Assembly (NCBI RefSeq): GCF_021389975.1
Contig: NZ_CP089981.1
Span: forward strand, 3,497,501 to 3,561,500
DNA: 64,000 bases
Direction of reading: 5' to 3'
DNA from: Fulvivirga ulvae
GTDB taxonomy: Bacteria; Bacteroidota; Bacteroidia; Cytophagales; Cyclobacteriaceae
Shown: positions 25,037 to 33,941 of the stretch, piece after piece
Layout: the number at the start of each line of letters is the position of its first letter
Numbering within the stretch: the stretch's first letter is position 1
The notes under the pieces: model-generated
What the model was told of the DNA's origin: nothing
Databases searched by the model: none
What the model saw: only the letters and a program-made list of their open reading frames with translations
Position numbers and translations under genes: made by a program

Positions 25037-26656
25037 TCAGTTATTCTTTATTATTCTGATCATATTCTCTTCCACTTTCAGGATATATATACCCTGCTTC
25101 ATTCCTTCCAATTGTACGGTAGATTGGCTTCCTTCTATCACCTTCCTGTTTTGCATGTCAAATAAGATCCAGTTCCCTTCAAATTTACCTTCGATAGTCA
25201 GTGTGTTTTCCACTGGGTTAGGGTAAACCTTCAGGGACAGGTTTTCTAATTCGGGCATATTAGCCTCATTCGCACTGGTAGAGCTTCCACCAAGTCGTGA
25301 TTGCATACTGTTGGCATTTACCGTAAAAGTCCCGTTTTTAACAGCCTCAGTGTTTCCGCCTACAGTGGCAACTGTGTAAGCAAAGACACCTGATTTAGTA
25401 GGTGTACCGCTAAATACAACCTGCCGGGCATTGTTGTCAATATCAACCTGAATACCCGCCGGCATGCCTGTTACAGATACAGTGCTGGCATCGGACCAGT
25501 CATAGTAAAAGCTTACGATGCTCTCTCCTAAATTGATGGTTTGAGAAGATGAACCGCTTCCATGTTTTACCAATGAAGAGACTAACCCTGTACTTGCGTT
25601 GCTATCACCCTGGGAGGTACTACAAGAAGAGCACTCCCCGGGACCAGGTAATGTAGCTCCCGCGCATGAGGTAATAGGGGCGACTATGGTACCTGGTTCA
25701 GCCACTTCCAGAGCATACGGAGGAGTAAATGCCGTGCCGCTGCCTGTGTTGGAGCCTGATGTAGAGCCGGTAAATTGGTTGTTTCTAACCGTAACTGCGG
25801 TAAAACGGTTGTCCATGAGGTCAACAGGGTTCTTTACATTTTCGAAGACATTACCTTCAATTAACAGGTTAGCTTCACTACCTGCCTGTATGCAGCTGGC
25901 TGATGCGGTGCTGTTAAAGTAATTGTTTACAATGTGTACCTGTCCAAATCGTACTCTGGGCATACGTGCCTTGCAACCTGGTGCCCACCAGCAGTTTTGA
26001 AAGGTGATGCGGAGCTTACCTCTGTCTCCTGTAGCAGCATCGCTTGACCCTATCAGGTTAGTGAACCTGTGGTCATTGGATCCTCCGGAACCACCAGCTA
26101 GCGGATCTTTATTGTATCCAAATTTACACCATGTTACAGATATCAGATCTGATCCGTTGTTAATGTCAAAGTTCCCATCTACACCATCATAGAAAGAGCA
26201 ATGATCTACCCACACATTGGTACACTTGCTAATTAGCAGATTGTCATAACCATCCACATCATAAGCTCCCGGGCCTTCAAAAGTTAGATTTCGGATGATC
26301 ACATTATTGCACCTTTTTACAATAAGTATTCCCGAACCGGCGGATGTTCTGTCAGTAGAGACCAGCTTAGAGCCAGGTAGTCCAAAAATTGTTTTGTCAG
26401 CCTGGTCCTGGAAATAGATCAGCCCTGCCGGTGGAATGGTTATCGTACCTGAAATATGTACAACTTTTACAGAAGAAGATTTAAGTGCATTTTTGAGCTC
26501 ATTGTAATTTTCAACAACTACAGGGATTGCATCCCCACCTCCTGTTACATTCATACTTTGCGTTGCCCAGCCTACAGGAGCGCAAACATCCTGACTATAG
26601 ATATTTCCAACGGTTAAAAAGAGTATTGGAAGTATTAAGTATAGTATTCGTTTCAT
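25037..26656 (-). CDS. Secreted PL1 pectate lyase with T9SS tail
   Basis: From the ATG at 26656 the product is 539 residues; the open frame extends 57 codons upstream but the signal peptide (MKRILYLILPILFLTVGNIYSQ) fixes the start. The PL1 beta-helix domain closely resembles that of the gene downstream on the same strand, with WVDHCSFYDGVDGNFDI and ARMPRVRFG conserved. It is followed by one He_PIG-like module (LVKHGSGSSSQTINLGESIVSFYYDW) and a type IX C-terminal sorting domain (LKVYPNPVENTLTIEG to RIIKNN). The two genes are a tandem duplication in which only one copy gained the doubled Ig modules. Role: secreted pectin degradation. Confidence 0.94.
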   Translation of the reverse strand: MKRILYLILPILFLTVGNIYSQDVCAPVGWATQSMNVTGGGDAIPVVVENYNELKNALKSSSVKVVHISGTITIPPAGLIYFQDQADKTIFGLPGSKLVSTDRTSAGSGILIVKRCNNVIIRNLTFEGPGAYDVDGYDNLLISKCTNVWVDHCSFYDGVDGNFDINNGSDLISVTWCKFGYNKDPLAGGSGGSNDHRFTNLIGSSDAATGDRGKLRITFQNCWWAPGCKARMPRVRFGQVHIVNNYFNSTASASCIQAGSEANLLIEGNVFENVKNPVDLMDNRFTAVTVRNNQFTGSTSGSNTGSGTAFTPPYALEVAEPGTIVAPITSCAGATLPGPGECSSCSTSQGDSNASTGLVSSLVKHGSGSSSQTINLGESIVSFYYDWSDASTVSVTGMPAGIQVDIDNNARQVVFSGTPTKSGVFAYTVATVGGNTEAVKNGTFTVNANSMQSRLGGSSTSANEANMPELENLSLKVYPNPVENTLTIEGKFEGNWILFDMQNRKVIEGSQSTVQLEGMKQGIYILKVEENMIRIIKNN

Positions 26657-27212
26657 CAAATTTGTTTTGGTTGATTTTATTAAAAATATTACTGAGCGGT
26701 AGCCGAAAATACTGTCCGCCCTTGCCACCAAGACAGTTAAAAAAAGGTCATTAATTTTTATTGTCCATATGTTCATAGTTAGTGGTGCTGCCTTCTTTTG
26801 AGAAAAAACGAGCACCTTGTTTTGCATTAAAATGTTGAGAGAGTAGCAAGCACCTTACTTATGGGGTAGTGAAGTGAAAGGCAAACTTTCAGAGAAATTA
26901 CTCGTACCGGCTACATCTTTAAGTGTTGCAAGAATGAATAAAACGGGCGATTAAGGGTTTTCTTTTTTCTGAAAAAGCTTTGCAAAAGGAAAATAACTAT
27001 CTAAATATCTGAGAGTTCAATAAAAATGACAACCTCAGCCTAAGCATGGGGGCTTTATCCCGGGTTGCCGATGGAAACAGGAGGAAAAAAACTTATTTTA
27101 TTTGGGGTGTTGCACCAGCCTGCTTTATTTTCTCTACAAAATCATTCATTACTTCGCATTTATTTAGTAACATCCACATATCATCCTTGCTTTGTGGTCT
27201 AATTAAACTAAA
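26657..27212. promoter_or_regulatory. Divergent gap between PL1 and LytS genes
   Basis: A 556-bp gap with no supported gene. It carries ACTTATGGGGTAG at 26857-26869 (the same 13-mer is at 47159-47171, upstream of the third lyase) and the 19-bp element CTGAAAAAGCTTTGCAAAA at 26969-26987 (also at 24836). Both are candidate sites for regulation of pectin use. Confidence 0.45.
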
Positions 27213-28238
27213 GTGAAGAACAGTCTTTTAACCATAAAAATACACATTATCGGTTGGTGCCTGCTTTTGTTGGTTCCGTATCTTTTGACCCGCCAGGTAT
27301 ACCAGTCAATTGCCCCTGTTCCGGCTGAGATTTCCCGAATTCCGTTGTTGGTGCTTAGTGCCGTTTTGATTACTATATTTTATTTCAATTATTTCTTACT
27401 TATTCCCAGGTATCTTTTTAAAAAGAAATACTGGCAATATTTCTCACTTCTTTTACTGGCCATTCTTGCGACATTTTTGTTTTCAGGGGTAGTTAATTCG
27501 CTTTCTGGTTTTAACCCGCATAAATTAGCCGATATCAGTCCTTTGATTGAAAAAATTCAACCTGTAATTAAGATCAATGCCTTGTTAATGTTGGTCATTT
27601 CAATTGTAACATCAACTTTACTGGCAGTCAACAATCGCCTTAAAGAAACAGAGGGAGAAAAATTTACAGCACAGATAGCATCTCTCAAATCTCAGATAAA
27701 TCCTCATTTTTTATTTAATACGTTAAATAATATTTACGCAACCGCCATTGACACTTCACCAAAGGCAGCGGATATGGTGGATAAGCTTTCTGAGATGATG
27801 AGGTATACCATGAGGGAAACACAAAAGGATTTTGTATTGCTGGAAGAAGAAGTGTGTTATATCAGTAATTATATTGAACTACAGAAAATCAGACTGGACA
27901 GAAGGGTGAAATTGGATTATACATTCAATGGAAACTTCTCAACTTACCAGCTTGCTCCCATGCTGCTAATACCATTTATAGAAAACGCTTTTAAGCATGG
28001 AGTAAATGCGGAGCAGCGCAGTCATATAAAAATTGAAATTGCACTGAAAGAAAGCGAATTGCATTTGTCGGTGAGCAACCGTAAGGTAGAAATACAAAAA
28101 GAAACTACAGAGCAAAGTGGGTTAGGGATCGAAAACACGAAGCGTCGTTTGCAATTGATCTATCCTTTAAAATATTTATTGTCAATAACAGAAACCGAAA
28201 AGGATTTTTCGGTTTCACTACGTATTAATCTTGCATGA
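27213..28238 (+). CDS. LytS/YehU-type sensor histidine kinase
   Basis: A 341-residue inner membrane kinase starting with GTG at 27213. Four hydrophobic helices (about 11-27, 43-64, 75-94 and 118-140) precede the His_kinase domain, whose phosphoacceptor His165 lies in SLKSQINPHFLFNTLNNIYA. The N-box is seen as MLLIPFIENAFKHG and a glycine box as SGLGIENTKRRL. There is no extra sensory domain, so the signal is likely perceived in or near the membrane. The response regulator overlaps its stop by 4 bp (ATGA), a classic coupled two-component pair. Confidence 0.93.
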   Translation: MKNSLLTIKIHIIGWCLLLLVPYLLTRQVYQSIAPVPAEISRIPLLVLSAVLITIFYFNYFLLIPRYLFKKKYWQYFSLLLLAILATFLFSGVVNSLSGFNPHKLADISPLIEKIQPVIKINALLMLVISIVTSTLLAVNNRLKETEGEKFTAQIASLKSQINPHFLFNTLNNIYATAIDTSPKAADMVDKLSEMMRYTMRETQKDFVLLEEEVCYISNYIELQKIRLDRRVKLDYTFNGNFSTYQLAPMLLIPFIENAFKHGVNAEQRSHIKIEIALKESELHLSVSNRKVEIQKETTEQSGLGIENTKRRLQLIYPLKYLLSITETEKDFSVSLRINLA

Positions 28239-28930
28239 TAAAAGCTATTGCCATAGATGATGAACCTCTTGCTTTGAAAGTGATCGAAACCCTCTGCAGG
28301 CAGATTGATTTCATCGAGTTGCAAAAGACATTTACACAGCCTAACAAAGCGCTGAAACACCTGCGAAAATTTCCTGCAGACTTATTATTTGTAGATATCC
28401 ATATGCCGGGCATCAGCGGAATTAACCTGGTAAAGGCATTGCAACAGAATACTATGGTTATCTTTACCACCGCCTTTAGCGAATATGCCGCCGTGAGCTA
28501 CGAATTGAATGCTATTGAATACCTTCTGAAGCCTATTAACAAGAAGCGTTTCGAACAAGCAGTAAACAAGGCAAAAGATTACTTCAATTTTATCCATAAC
28601 ACGGGCCTTAGCGAAGATAAGCACCTTTTTGTGCGCGCTGATTTCAGTCTCGTGCGAATCCCGTTGTCAGACATTCTTTTTATTGAAGGAATGGCTGACT
28701 ACCTCAAAATATTTATCAAAGACCAGAAAACAGTAATGACCCGAATGACTATGAAGGGCATTGCCGAAAAGCTCCCCGAACAGGATTTTGTGCGAGTTAA
28801 CCGGTCGGCGATCGTTCCGGTAAATGAAATTCAATCAATCCGAAATAAAACAGTGCATCTTGCTGATAGGGAAGTGCCTATCGGAAATACTTATCTCGAA
28901 GAGTTTTTCAAAAGATTCCCCAAGAGTTAG
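28235..28930 (+). CDS. LytTR family response regulator
   Basis: A 231-residue response regulator: a receiver domain (residues 1-120) with Asp8-Asp9 (AIDDEP), phosphoacceptor Asp54 (LLFVDIHMPG), Thr/Ser in VIFTTAFSEYA and Lys in LLKPINKKRF, then a LytTR DNA-binding domain from about 130 (ADFSLVRIPLSDILFIEGMADYLKIFI to VPIGNTYLEEFFKRF). It is controlled by the LytS kinase encoded immediately upstream. The stop codon at 28928-28930 directly abuts the stop of the convergent HxlR gene. Confidence 0.94.
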   Translation: MIKAIAIDDEPLALKVIETLCRQIDFIELQKTFTQPNKALKHLRKFPADLLFVDIHMPGISGINLVKALQQNTMVIFTTAFSEYAAVSYELNAIEYLLKPINKKRFEQAVNKAKDYFNFIHNTGLSEDKHLFVRADFSLVRIPLSDILFIEGMADYLKIFIKDQKTVMTRMTMKGIAEKLPEQDFVRVNRSAIVPVNEIQSIRNKTVHLADREVPIGNTYLEEFFKRFPKS

Positions 28931-29314
28931 TTACACCTGGCTGCCGGCTGTTTTCATCTTTAGGTCATTATCACCCCATTCCCTAATAGTTTGAATAACC
29001 GGAATCATCGATTTCCCATAGGGGGTGAGCTTATACTCTACTCTTGGTGGAATTTCGGCATAAACAATGCGTTCAATGATTTTATCCTCTTCTAATTCCC
29101 TTAACTGATTTACCAGCATTTGTTTGCTAATAGCAGGTATCATTCGCTGTAACGAACTATAGCGATTACAATCTTTGCTAACAGCATAAAGAATGATGAT
29201 TTTCCATTTTCCACCAATTAGGTTTAAAAAATGAGTTACCCCACAGTTATAGGGGTTAAAATCTTTGTTTTTTCTGCCTTTTCCCATTGGTCTAATATTT
29301 TGTTCTATGACCAT
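28931..29314 (-). CDS. HxlR family winged-helix regulator
   Basis: A 127-residue HxlR-type regulator (Met10 at 29287 is an alternative start). Family marks are NYNC-type Cys (PYNCGVTHFLNLIGGKWKIIILYAVSKDCNRYSSLQRMIPAISKQMLVNQLRELEEDKIIERIVYAEIPPRVEYKLTPYGKSMIPVI in pieces): the N-terminal Cys before the first helix, GGKWK, and the wing EIPPRVEYKLTPYG. HxlR proteins often sense electrophiles through that Cys. It is divergent from the hydrolase at 29379, its probable target. Confidence 0.92.
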   Translation of the reverse strand: MVIEQNIRPMGKGRKNKDFNPYNCGVTHFLNLIGGKWKIIILYAVSKDCNRYSSLQRMIPAISKQMLVNQLRELEEDKIIERIVYAEIPPRVEYKLTPYGKSMIPVIQTIREWGDNDLKMKTAGSQV

Positions 29315-29378
29315 TAAATATGACTACTTTTAAAAATAAGACGATCTGGCTAATTTTAGTAAAAAAAAACATCTATTG

Positions 29379-30266
29379 GTGATATCAGAAGAAGAATTTG
29401 AGGTGGTGTGCAGTGATTCCGTAAAATTAAGAGGAGTTTTGCTTATTCCGGAGTTTCCCAAAGCCGTTGTACAATTCAATTGTGGCACCGGAACCAAAAA
29501 AGAGGTATATCTTTCATTTCTAAATTACTTAGCAGCAAATGGTTATGTGTGTTGTCTTTGGGACTATCGGGGTAGTGGAAATTCTTCAGCGGAAAATTTG
29601 GGAAAATGTGATTTTACTTTTTCTGACTACGGGACGAAAGATATGCCCGCTATCAAAACTTTCTTAAGCCGGAGGTTTTCCGGTTTGCCACTTTTTATTG
29701 TTGCGCATAGTGCAGGAGGACAACAGATCGGATTTATGGAAGACCTGGACCATGTAAAAGGTATAGTCAATTTTGCAGTTTCCTCAGGCTACTATCCCAA
29801 TATGCCGTTGGCGTACCGGATGAAAGCTTATTTATACTTTTATGTTTTTGCTCCTGTAAGTGTTTTGTTTACAGGATACGTAAAGGCAAAGCCATTTGGG
29901 CTGATGGAAAATCTGCCAAAAAATGTGGTTTACGAGTGGAGAGACTGGCTGGAAAAGGAAGATTATTTTTTTGATAAAAAATTCTTCGGAAAAACCGTGC
30001 CCGGCGGACATTTCAAAAATTATAACCTACCCATCCATACTTATTGGACAACAGACGATACGATTTCTAACGAAAAAAACATCAACGCTTTTTGGAAACA
30101 CGTTGAAAGCGATCAGGAAATTGGCTTTACGAAGTTAGAGCCGTCCGATTTCGGGCTGAAAAATATAGGCCATTTCGGGTTCTTTAGAAGAAATATGAAA
30201 GATGCCCTCTGGAGGAACGTTGTGAATAAGTTAGATAATTTGCTTCTGTCTCAACAGGAACTATAA
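29379..30266 (+). CDS. Alpha/beta hydrolase
   Basis: About 295 residues from the GTG at 29379; a TTG one codon earlier is possible and no ATG is close. Residues 20-110 show the alpha/beta hydrolase core: AVVQFNCGTGTKKEVYLSFLNYLAANGYVCCLWDYRGSGNS (oxyanion region and first turn), then FIVAHSAGGQQIGFM with the nucleophile elbow A-H-S-A-G. Acid and His candidates are TTDDTISNEKN and NIGHFGFFR near the C-terminus. It resembles YheT/serine-aminopeptidase-like hydrolases acting on small esters or lipids. It is divergent from the HxlR regulator with only 64 bp between them. Confidence 0.84.
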   Translation: MISEEEFEVVCSDSVKLRGVLLIPEFPKAVVQFNCGTGTKKEVYLSFLNYLAANGYVCCLWDYRGSGNSSAENLGKCDFTFSDYGTKDMPAIKTFLSRRFSGLPLFIVAHSAGGQQIGFMEDLDHVKGIVNFAVSSGYYPNMPLAYRMKAYLYFYVFAPVSVLFTGYVKAKPFGLMENLPKNVVYEWRDWLEKEDYFFDKKFFGKTVPGGHFKNYNLPIHTYWTTDDTISNEKNINAFWKHVESDQEIGFTKLEPSDFGLKNIGHFGFFRRNMKDALWRNVVNKLDNLLLSQQEL

Positions 30267-30601
30267 GCAGGAATTTTAAGGAGCCTTACAGAGCCTTGGT
30301 GCTTTTAAATATTTCAGGGGCCGAAGGAAATATGCATCTGTTCTTAGAGCTGTTTTGGTCGTTATACGGCTTTTGGATTTTTTAGTGACCATGCAGAACT
30401 GAAATTTTGAGAGCTAACCTTTCTTATGTTCCCTACTCATTTGAACCCTGAAACCTGATTTCTTCGCTAATATCCCTGACTTTATCGCTTTAATTTATTT
30501 TATGTCTCTCTTAGGTCCGAAATTGTATTAATTAATAATACTCAGGGTTTGATACGGTTACTATGCGAGTAGCCGAACACCGTTGAGAGCATATATATCT
30601 T
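30267..30601. other. Intergenic gap before decayed reductase genes
   Basis: This 335-bp gap has no supported gene. Its one clear element is the paired direct repeat at 30459-30496, shared with two promoters downstream. Confidence 0.5.
30459..30496 (+). promoter_or_regulatory. Paired TTCWTCGCT direct repeat, site 1
   Basis: TTCTTCGCT at 30460 and TTTATCGCT at 30481, 21 bp apart start to start, followed by TTAATTT. The same arrangement is found at 32735-32771 and 34812-34849. This one is about 105 bp upstream of the reductase remnant at 30602. Confidence 0.6.
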
Positions 30602-30843
30602 ATGAAAATAGCAATTATTGGAGCTACTCGCGGCATTGGTTTGGAGCTGGTAAAAGCTGCTCTGGCTGATGGTCATGAGGTCATAGTGCTGGTTCGAGAC
30701 CCAAGGCGTATGCCTGCTAGTGACAGGCACTTGTGAAGGGTATCCACCGAGGCAGAATTTCACATGCGGATGTAGTCGATTTCATACAGGCACAGGCAAA
30801 ATCTTCTCAGTTTATTGGTCAGACGCCTCTGTTGATTTACTGA
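30602..30843 (+). pseudogene. NmrA/NAD(P)-binding reductase remnant with internal deletion
   Basis: The ATG at 30602 opens 44 codons with a perfect Rossmann start (KIAIIGATRGIGLELVKAALADGHEVIVLVRDPRRMP) and then a stop at 30734. A different frame between about 30750 and 30843 encodes the typical C-terminal end of the same family (GRISHADVVDFIQAQ, then FIGQTPLLIY and stop). Members are usually about 210 residues, so some 100 residues of the middle are gone and the two ends are out of frame. The family is NAD(P)H-binding atypical SDRs. It should be non-functional. Confidence 0.85.
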
Positions 30844-30870
30844 CGCCTCCATAAACTGCGAAGAGTTTAA

Positions 30871-31830
30871 ATGAATATGGAAAACGGAAATAATATATTA
30901 AACCAACCACCAGGAATGGGCAATACTAAACCACAGCGTGTCGTAATCATGACCGGAGCTACATCAGGACTTGGTGTACATGCATTGGAGCACATAGCTG
31001 TTCAGCCCGATACCCGGATCATAATCGGAGCCCGGGAAAGCGGACAAGCAAAACCTCAATATGTCGAGGTCGTACCGCTGGATCTGGCATCTCTGGACAG
31101 TGTTCGGAAATTTGCCGGGGAGGTAATACAGAAGATTGGTGATTCCCAAATTAATATCCTTGTACTCAATGCCGGCATGCAAACTTCTACTAATGACAAA
31201 AAGAGTGTCGATGGCTATGAGTTGACCTTTGCGGTCAACCATCTGGCTCATTATCTGCTGGCACGCTTGCTGGCCCCTTACATGGCGGTTCACAGGCGGC
31301 TCGTAATCACAACCAGTGAAACCCATGACCCTAAGGTATTCAGGTTTGCACCTAAAACACTCGAACCGGATAGACTGGCCCATCCTGACAAGAATGGTTT
31401 TGGTTCCGGTATACGGGCTTATTCTGCTTCAAAGCTCTGCAACCTGCTAACGGCATTGTCTTTCACCAGGTAGGATGAGGTGAAAAAGCGTCAAATTGAA
31501 GTAATTGCCTATAGCCCCGGACTTACCCCGGGTACAAGACTTGGGCGTGACAGTTCTCTGATAATGCGTGTAATGGTTACATTCCTAATGCATACTGTTT
31601 TTCGCATTGTAGGGCTGTTCCGTCCCGAATACATTATGGGTACGCCCGAGCGATCCGGGGAAGCACTGGCAGAAGTAGCGCTGGGAGCAATCACCCCTCC
31701 TGAAGGGCGTATATATGTGATCCTGGTTAAGGGCGAACCTATTTTCCCCGACCCCTCAGAGCTGGCGCAAAACCATAATGCCCAGGATATGCTGTGGCAA
31801 AAAAGTGCATTTATGGCAGACATTAACTAA
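30871..31830 (+). pseudogene. SDR oxidoreductase interrupted by an in-frame TAG
   Basis: One open frame from 30871 to 31830 encodes a ~319-residue short-chain dehydrogenase, interrupted only by TAG at 31471-31473. The upstream part has the cofactor motif MTGATSGLG, NAGMQ, the catalytic-type Ser in VITTSETHD and Tyr in AYSASKLCN. The part after the stop continues the same frame: DEVKKRQIEVIAYSPGLTPGTRL to a normal C-terminus, in the style of protochlorophyllide reductase-like SDRs. A single substitution such as CAG to TAG would explain it. Re-initiation at GTG 31480 would give a 116-residue fragment lacking the cofactor site. I call it a recent pseudogene; a sequencing error or amber readthrough is also possible. 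Confidence 0.85.
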
Positions 31831-31843
31831 AAAACATAATACT

Positions 31844-32686
31844 ATGGATCAAATGCACGGAAAGGTATGTGTGATCACCGGAGGGAGTAGCGGCATTGGT
31901 CGTGCTACCTCTCTGGCGCTGGCCAAAAAGGGTGCCACCGTGGTTATTCTCACCCGTTCGCGGGAACGCGGGGAACAGGCCCAGGTCGAAATAACCAGAG
32001 AGAGCGGCAACGATAAGGTGGAGATTGTAATTGCTGACCTTGCCGTGCAGGCCGATGTACGCCGGGCCGCTGCTGAGCTCTTGCAAAATTATCCGGAGAT
32101 CCATGTGCTTATCAATAATGCTGCAGTTATGCTTGCCACGCGTGAACTGACTGTCGATGGCATAGAGAAGATGTTTGCTACCAATTACCTTTCGCACTTC
32201 CTCCTGACTAACCTCCTGCTCGGTCGGCTCAGGGCATCTGCGCCCGCGAGGATTGTAACCGTGGCAAATCTCATCCCCGGTGCGAAAATAGACCTTAACG
32301 ATCTGAACATGGAAAAGGGCAAGTACTCTGCCTTCGGCGCGCTGGGTCCGGCAAAACTTGCTCTCATCCTCTTTTCCCGGGAGCTCGCAAAAAGACTGTC
32401 AGGCACAGGAGTAACCGCCAACATACTGGAACCCGGTCTGGCTAAAACCACTATAATGAATGAACAGCCCTGGTGGATGCGTACACTCGTACATCTGATT
32501 TCGGGTACGCCGGAAAAGGCTGCCCGTACGCCGGTATTTCTGGCGACCGACCCGGAAATAACCGGAGTTACCGGTAAGTATTTTTCCAAATGCAAAGAAG
32601 TACCGATAAGTGGAGCGCAGGTTGATAATGAAGTGCTGTGGAGGCAATTGTGGGAAAAAAGTGAGCAGCTAACCAACCTTGGCTGA
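31844..32686 (+). CDS. SDR family protein with altered catalytic residues
   Basis: A 280-residue short-chain dehydrogenase-like protein from ATG 31844; the frame is open 22 codons further upstream but overlaps the previous gene. The Rossmann motif CVITGGSSGIGRATSLALAKKG and the NNAA motif (91-94) are intact. In related retinol dehydrogenase-like SDRs the active site reads RIVxVSS and YxxxK. Here the same positions read RIVTVAN (140s) and, at the Tyr position, Leu167 (GALGPAK), with Lys171 kept. Both the catalytic Ser and Tyr therefore appear lost, so it may bind NAD(P) without normal dehydrogenase activity. It begins 13 bp after the interrupted SDR and was probably in one operon with it. Confidence 0.85.
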   Translation: MDQMHGKVCVITGGSSGIGRATSLALAKKGATVVILTRSRERGEQAQVEITRESGNDKVEIVIADLAVQADVRRAAAELLQNYPEIHVLINNAAVMLATRELTVDGIEKMFATNYLSHFLLTNLLLGRLRASAPARIVTVANLIPGAKIDLNDLNMEKGKYSAFGALGPAKLALILFSRELAKRLSGTGVTANILEPGLAKTTIMNEQPWWMRTLVHLISGTPEKAARTPVFLATDPEITGVTGKYFSKCKEVPISGAQVDNEVLWRQLWEKSEQLTNLG

Positions 32687-32734
32687 CATGCAAAACCTGT
32701 TGTGATGTGCATATGGTTTGCGCCAATCAAGCGG

Positions 32735-32771
32735 CTTCTTCGCTGACTTTTCTTACTTCATCGCTTTAATT
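32735..32771 (+). promoter_or_regulatory. Paired TTCWTCGCT direct repeat, site 2
   Basis: TTCTTCGCT at 32736 and TTCATCGCT at 32757, exactly 21 bp apart, followed by TTAATT. It lies 50-86 bp upstream of the MBL-fold gene. Confidence 0.65.
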
Positions 32772-32820
32772 GGTTCATGCTCTCATCCTTTTTCATCTTT
32801 ATATCGGTTAAGAACAAGAC

Positions 32821-33897
32821 ATGAAAAAGTTTATGACAATAGGTATAGGATTGTTTCTCGCGCTAGGATTGCTGTTTGGCTTTGGAGCGCTTCAGCTCAG
32901 TGGTTCGGATTCAGGTATGGAGAGAAAAGTTTCGGATCACTATAATGGGAAAAAGTATTTTAACCCTACTCTTGACAAGCAGTTTTCTCCGGGCATATCA
33001 GATATATTTCAGATGATGAAAGAAGGCAGAGAAGAGTGGCCGGAAAATTTAGAGAATAAAGGAGTTCCTTCACTCAATGAAGACCTGAAGCCTGATGATA
33101 TTGCACTGACCTTTGTGAACCATGCCTCTTTTTTGATCCAAACGGCTGATTTGAATATACTCACCGATCCGGTATGGTCAAAAAGAGCAAGCCCAGTCAG
33201 TTGGTTTGGTCCTAAAAGAGTCAGGAAGCCGGGTGTTGAAATAGATAGCCTTCCCCATATTGATATAGTATTGATAAGTCACAATCACTATGATCACCTG
33301 GATACGGAAACATTAAAGCAGCTTGACGAACGGTTCTCTCCAAAGGTAATTGTTCCGGTTGGTGATAAAGACCTGATTAAGTCCATAGGGATTAAAAATG
33401 TTAAGGAACTTGACTGGTGGGAGAGCGTACAGGTCAATTCCGAAACATGCATTACATTTACCCCGAGCCAGCATTCTTCTGCGCGAGGGCTTTTTGATAA
33501 GGACGAAAGCCTTTGGGGGAGCTTTTTTATACTCCACCGAGAGCGCAGTATCTATTTTGGAGGTGACGGTGGCTATTCCACACACTTTGCAGACATAAAG
33601 GAACGCCTGGGGGCACCCGAGTTTGCCATTCTTGGGATTGGAGCCTATGCTCCGCGTTCATTTATGAAGGCCATACATATGGATCCGGCTGAGGCTGTAA
33701 TAGCCCACAAAGATTTAGGGGCTAAACAAGGTATAGGTATGCATTTTGGCACCTTTCAACTTTCCTCGGAAGCTATTGATCAGCCTCAGCGAGATCTTGC
33801 AGAAGCTTTGGAGAAAGAGATGCTTTCCCAAGACAGTTTTATTACTCTTCAGGAAGGCGAAACCAGGGTATACCAAGTGGCCCCGGAAATAAAATAA
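32821..33897 (+). CDS. MBL-fold metallohydrolase, NAPE-PLD/UlaG-like
   Basis: A 358-residue metallo-beta-lactamase-fold hydrolase with an N-terminal membrane anchor or signal sequence (FMTIGIGLFLALGLLFGFGALQL). Metal-site motifs are LISHNHYDHLD (HxHxDH), a TFTPSQHSSARGLFD His, SIYFGGDGGYS (Asp) and GMHFGTF (His). The order and the LTFVNHASFLIQTADLNILTDPVWSKRASPVSWFGPKRVRKPGV segment match the NAPE-PLD-type lipid phosphodiesterases and their UlaG-like bacterial relatives. The substrate is probably a phospholipid or other phosphoester at the envelope, which is inference. A paired TTCWTCGCT repeat lies just upstream. Confidence 0.9.
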   Translation: MKKFMTIGIGLFLALGLLFGFGALQLSGSDSGMERKVSDHYNGKKYFNPTLDKQFSPGISDIFQMMKEGREEWPENLENKGVPSLNEDLKPDDIALTFVNHASFLIQTADLNILTDPVWSKRASPVSWFGPKRVRKPGVEIDSLPHIDIVLISHNHYDHLDTETLKQLDERFSPKVIVPVGDKDLIKSIGIKNVKELDWWESVQVNSETCITFTPSQHSSARGLFDKDESLWGSFFILHRERSIYFGGDGGYSTHFADIKERLGAPEFAILGIGAYAPRSFMKAIHMDPAEAVIAHKDLGAKQGIGMHFGTFQLSSEAIDQPQRDLAEALEKEMLSQDSFITLQEGETRVYQVAPEIK

Positions 33898-33941
33898 ATT
33901 TCCTCACTAATTCCTTCATTTAAGGACACCACATTAACACA

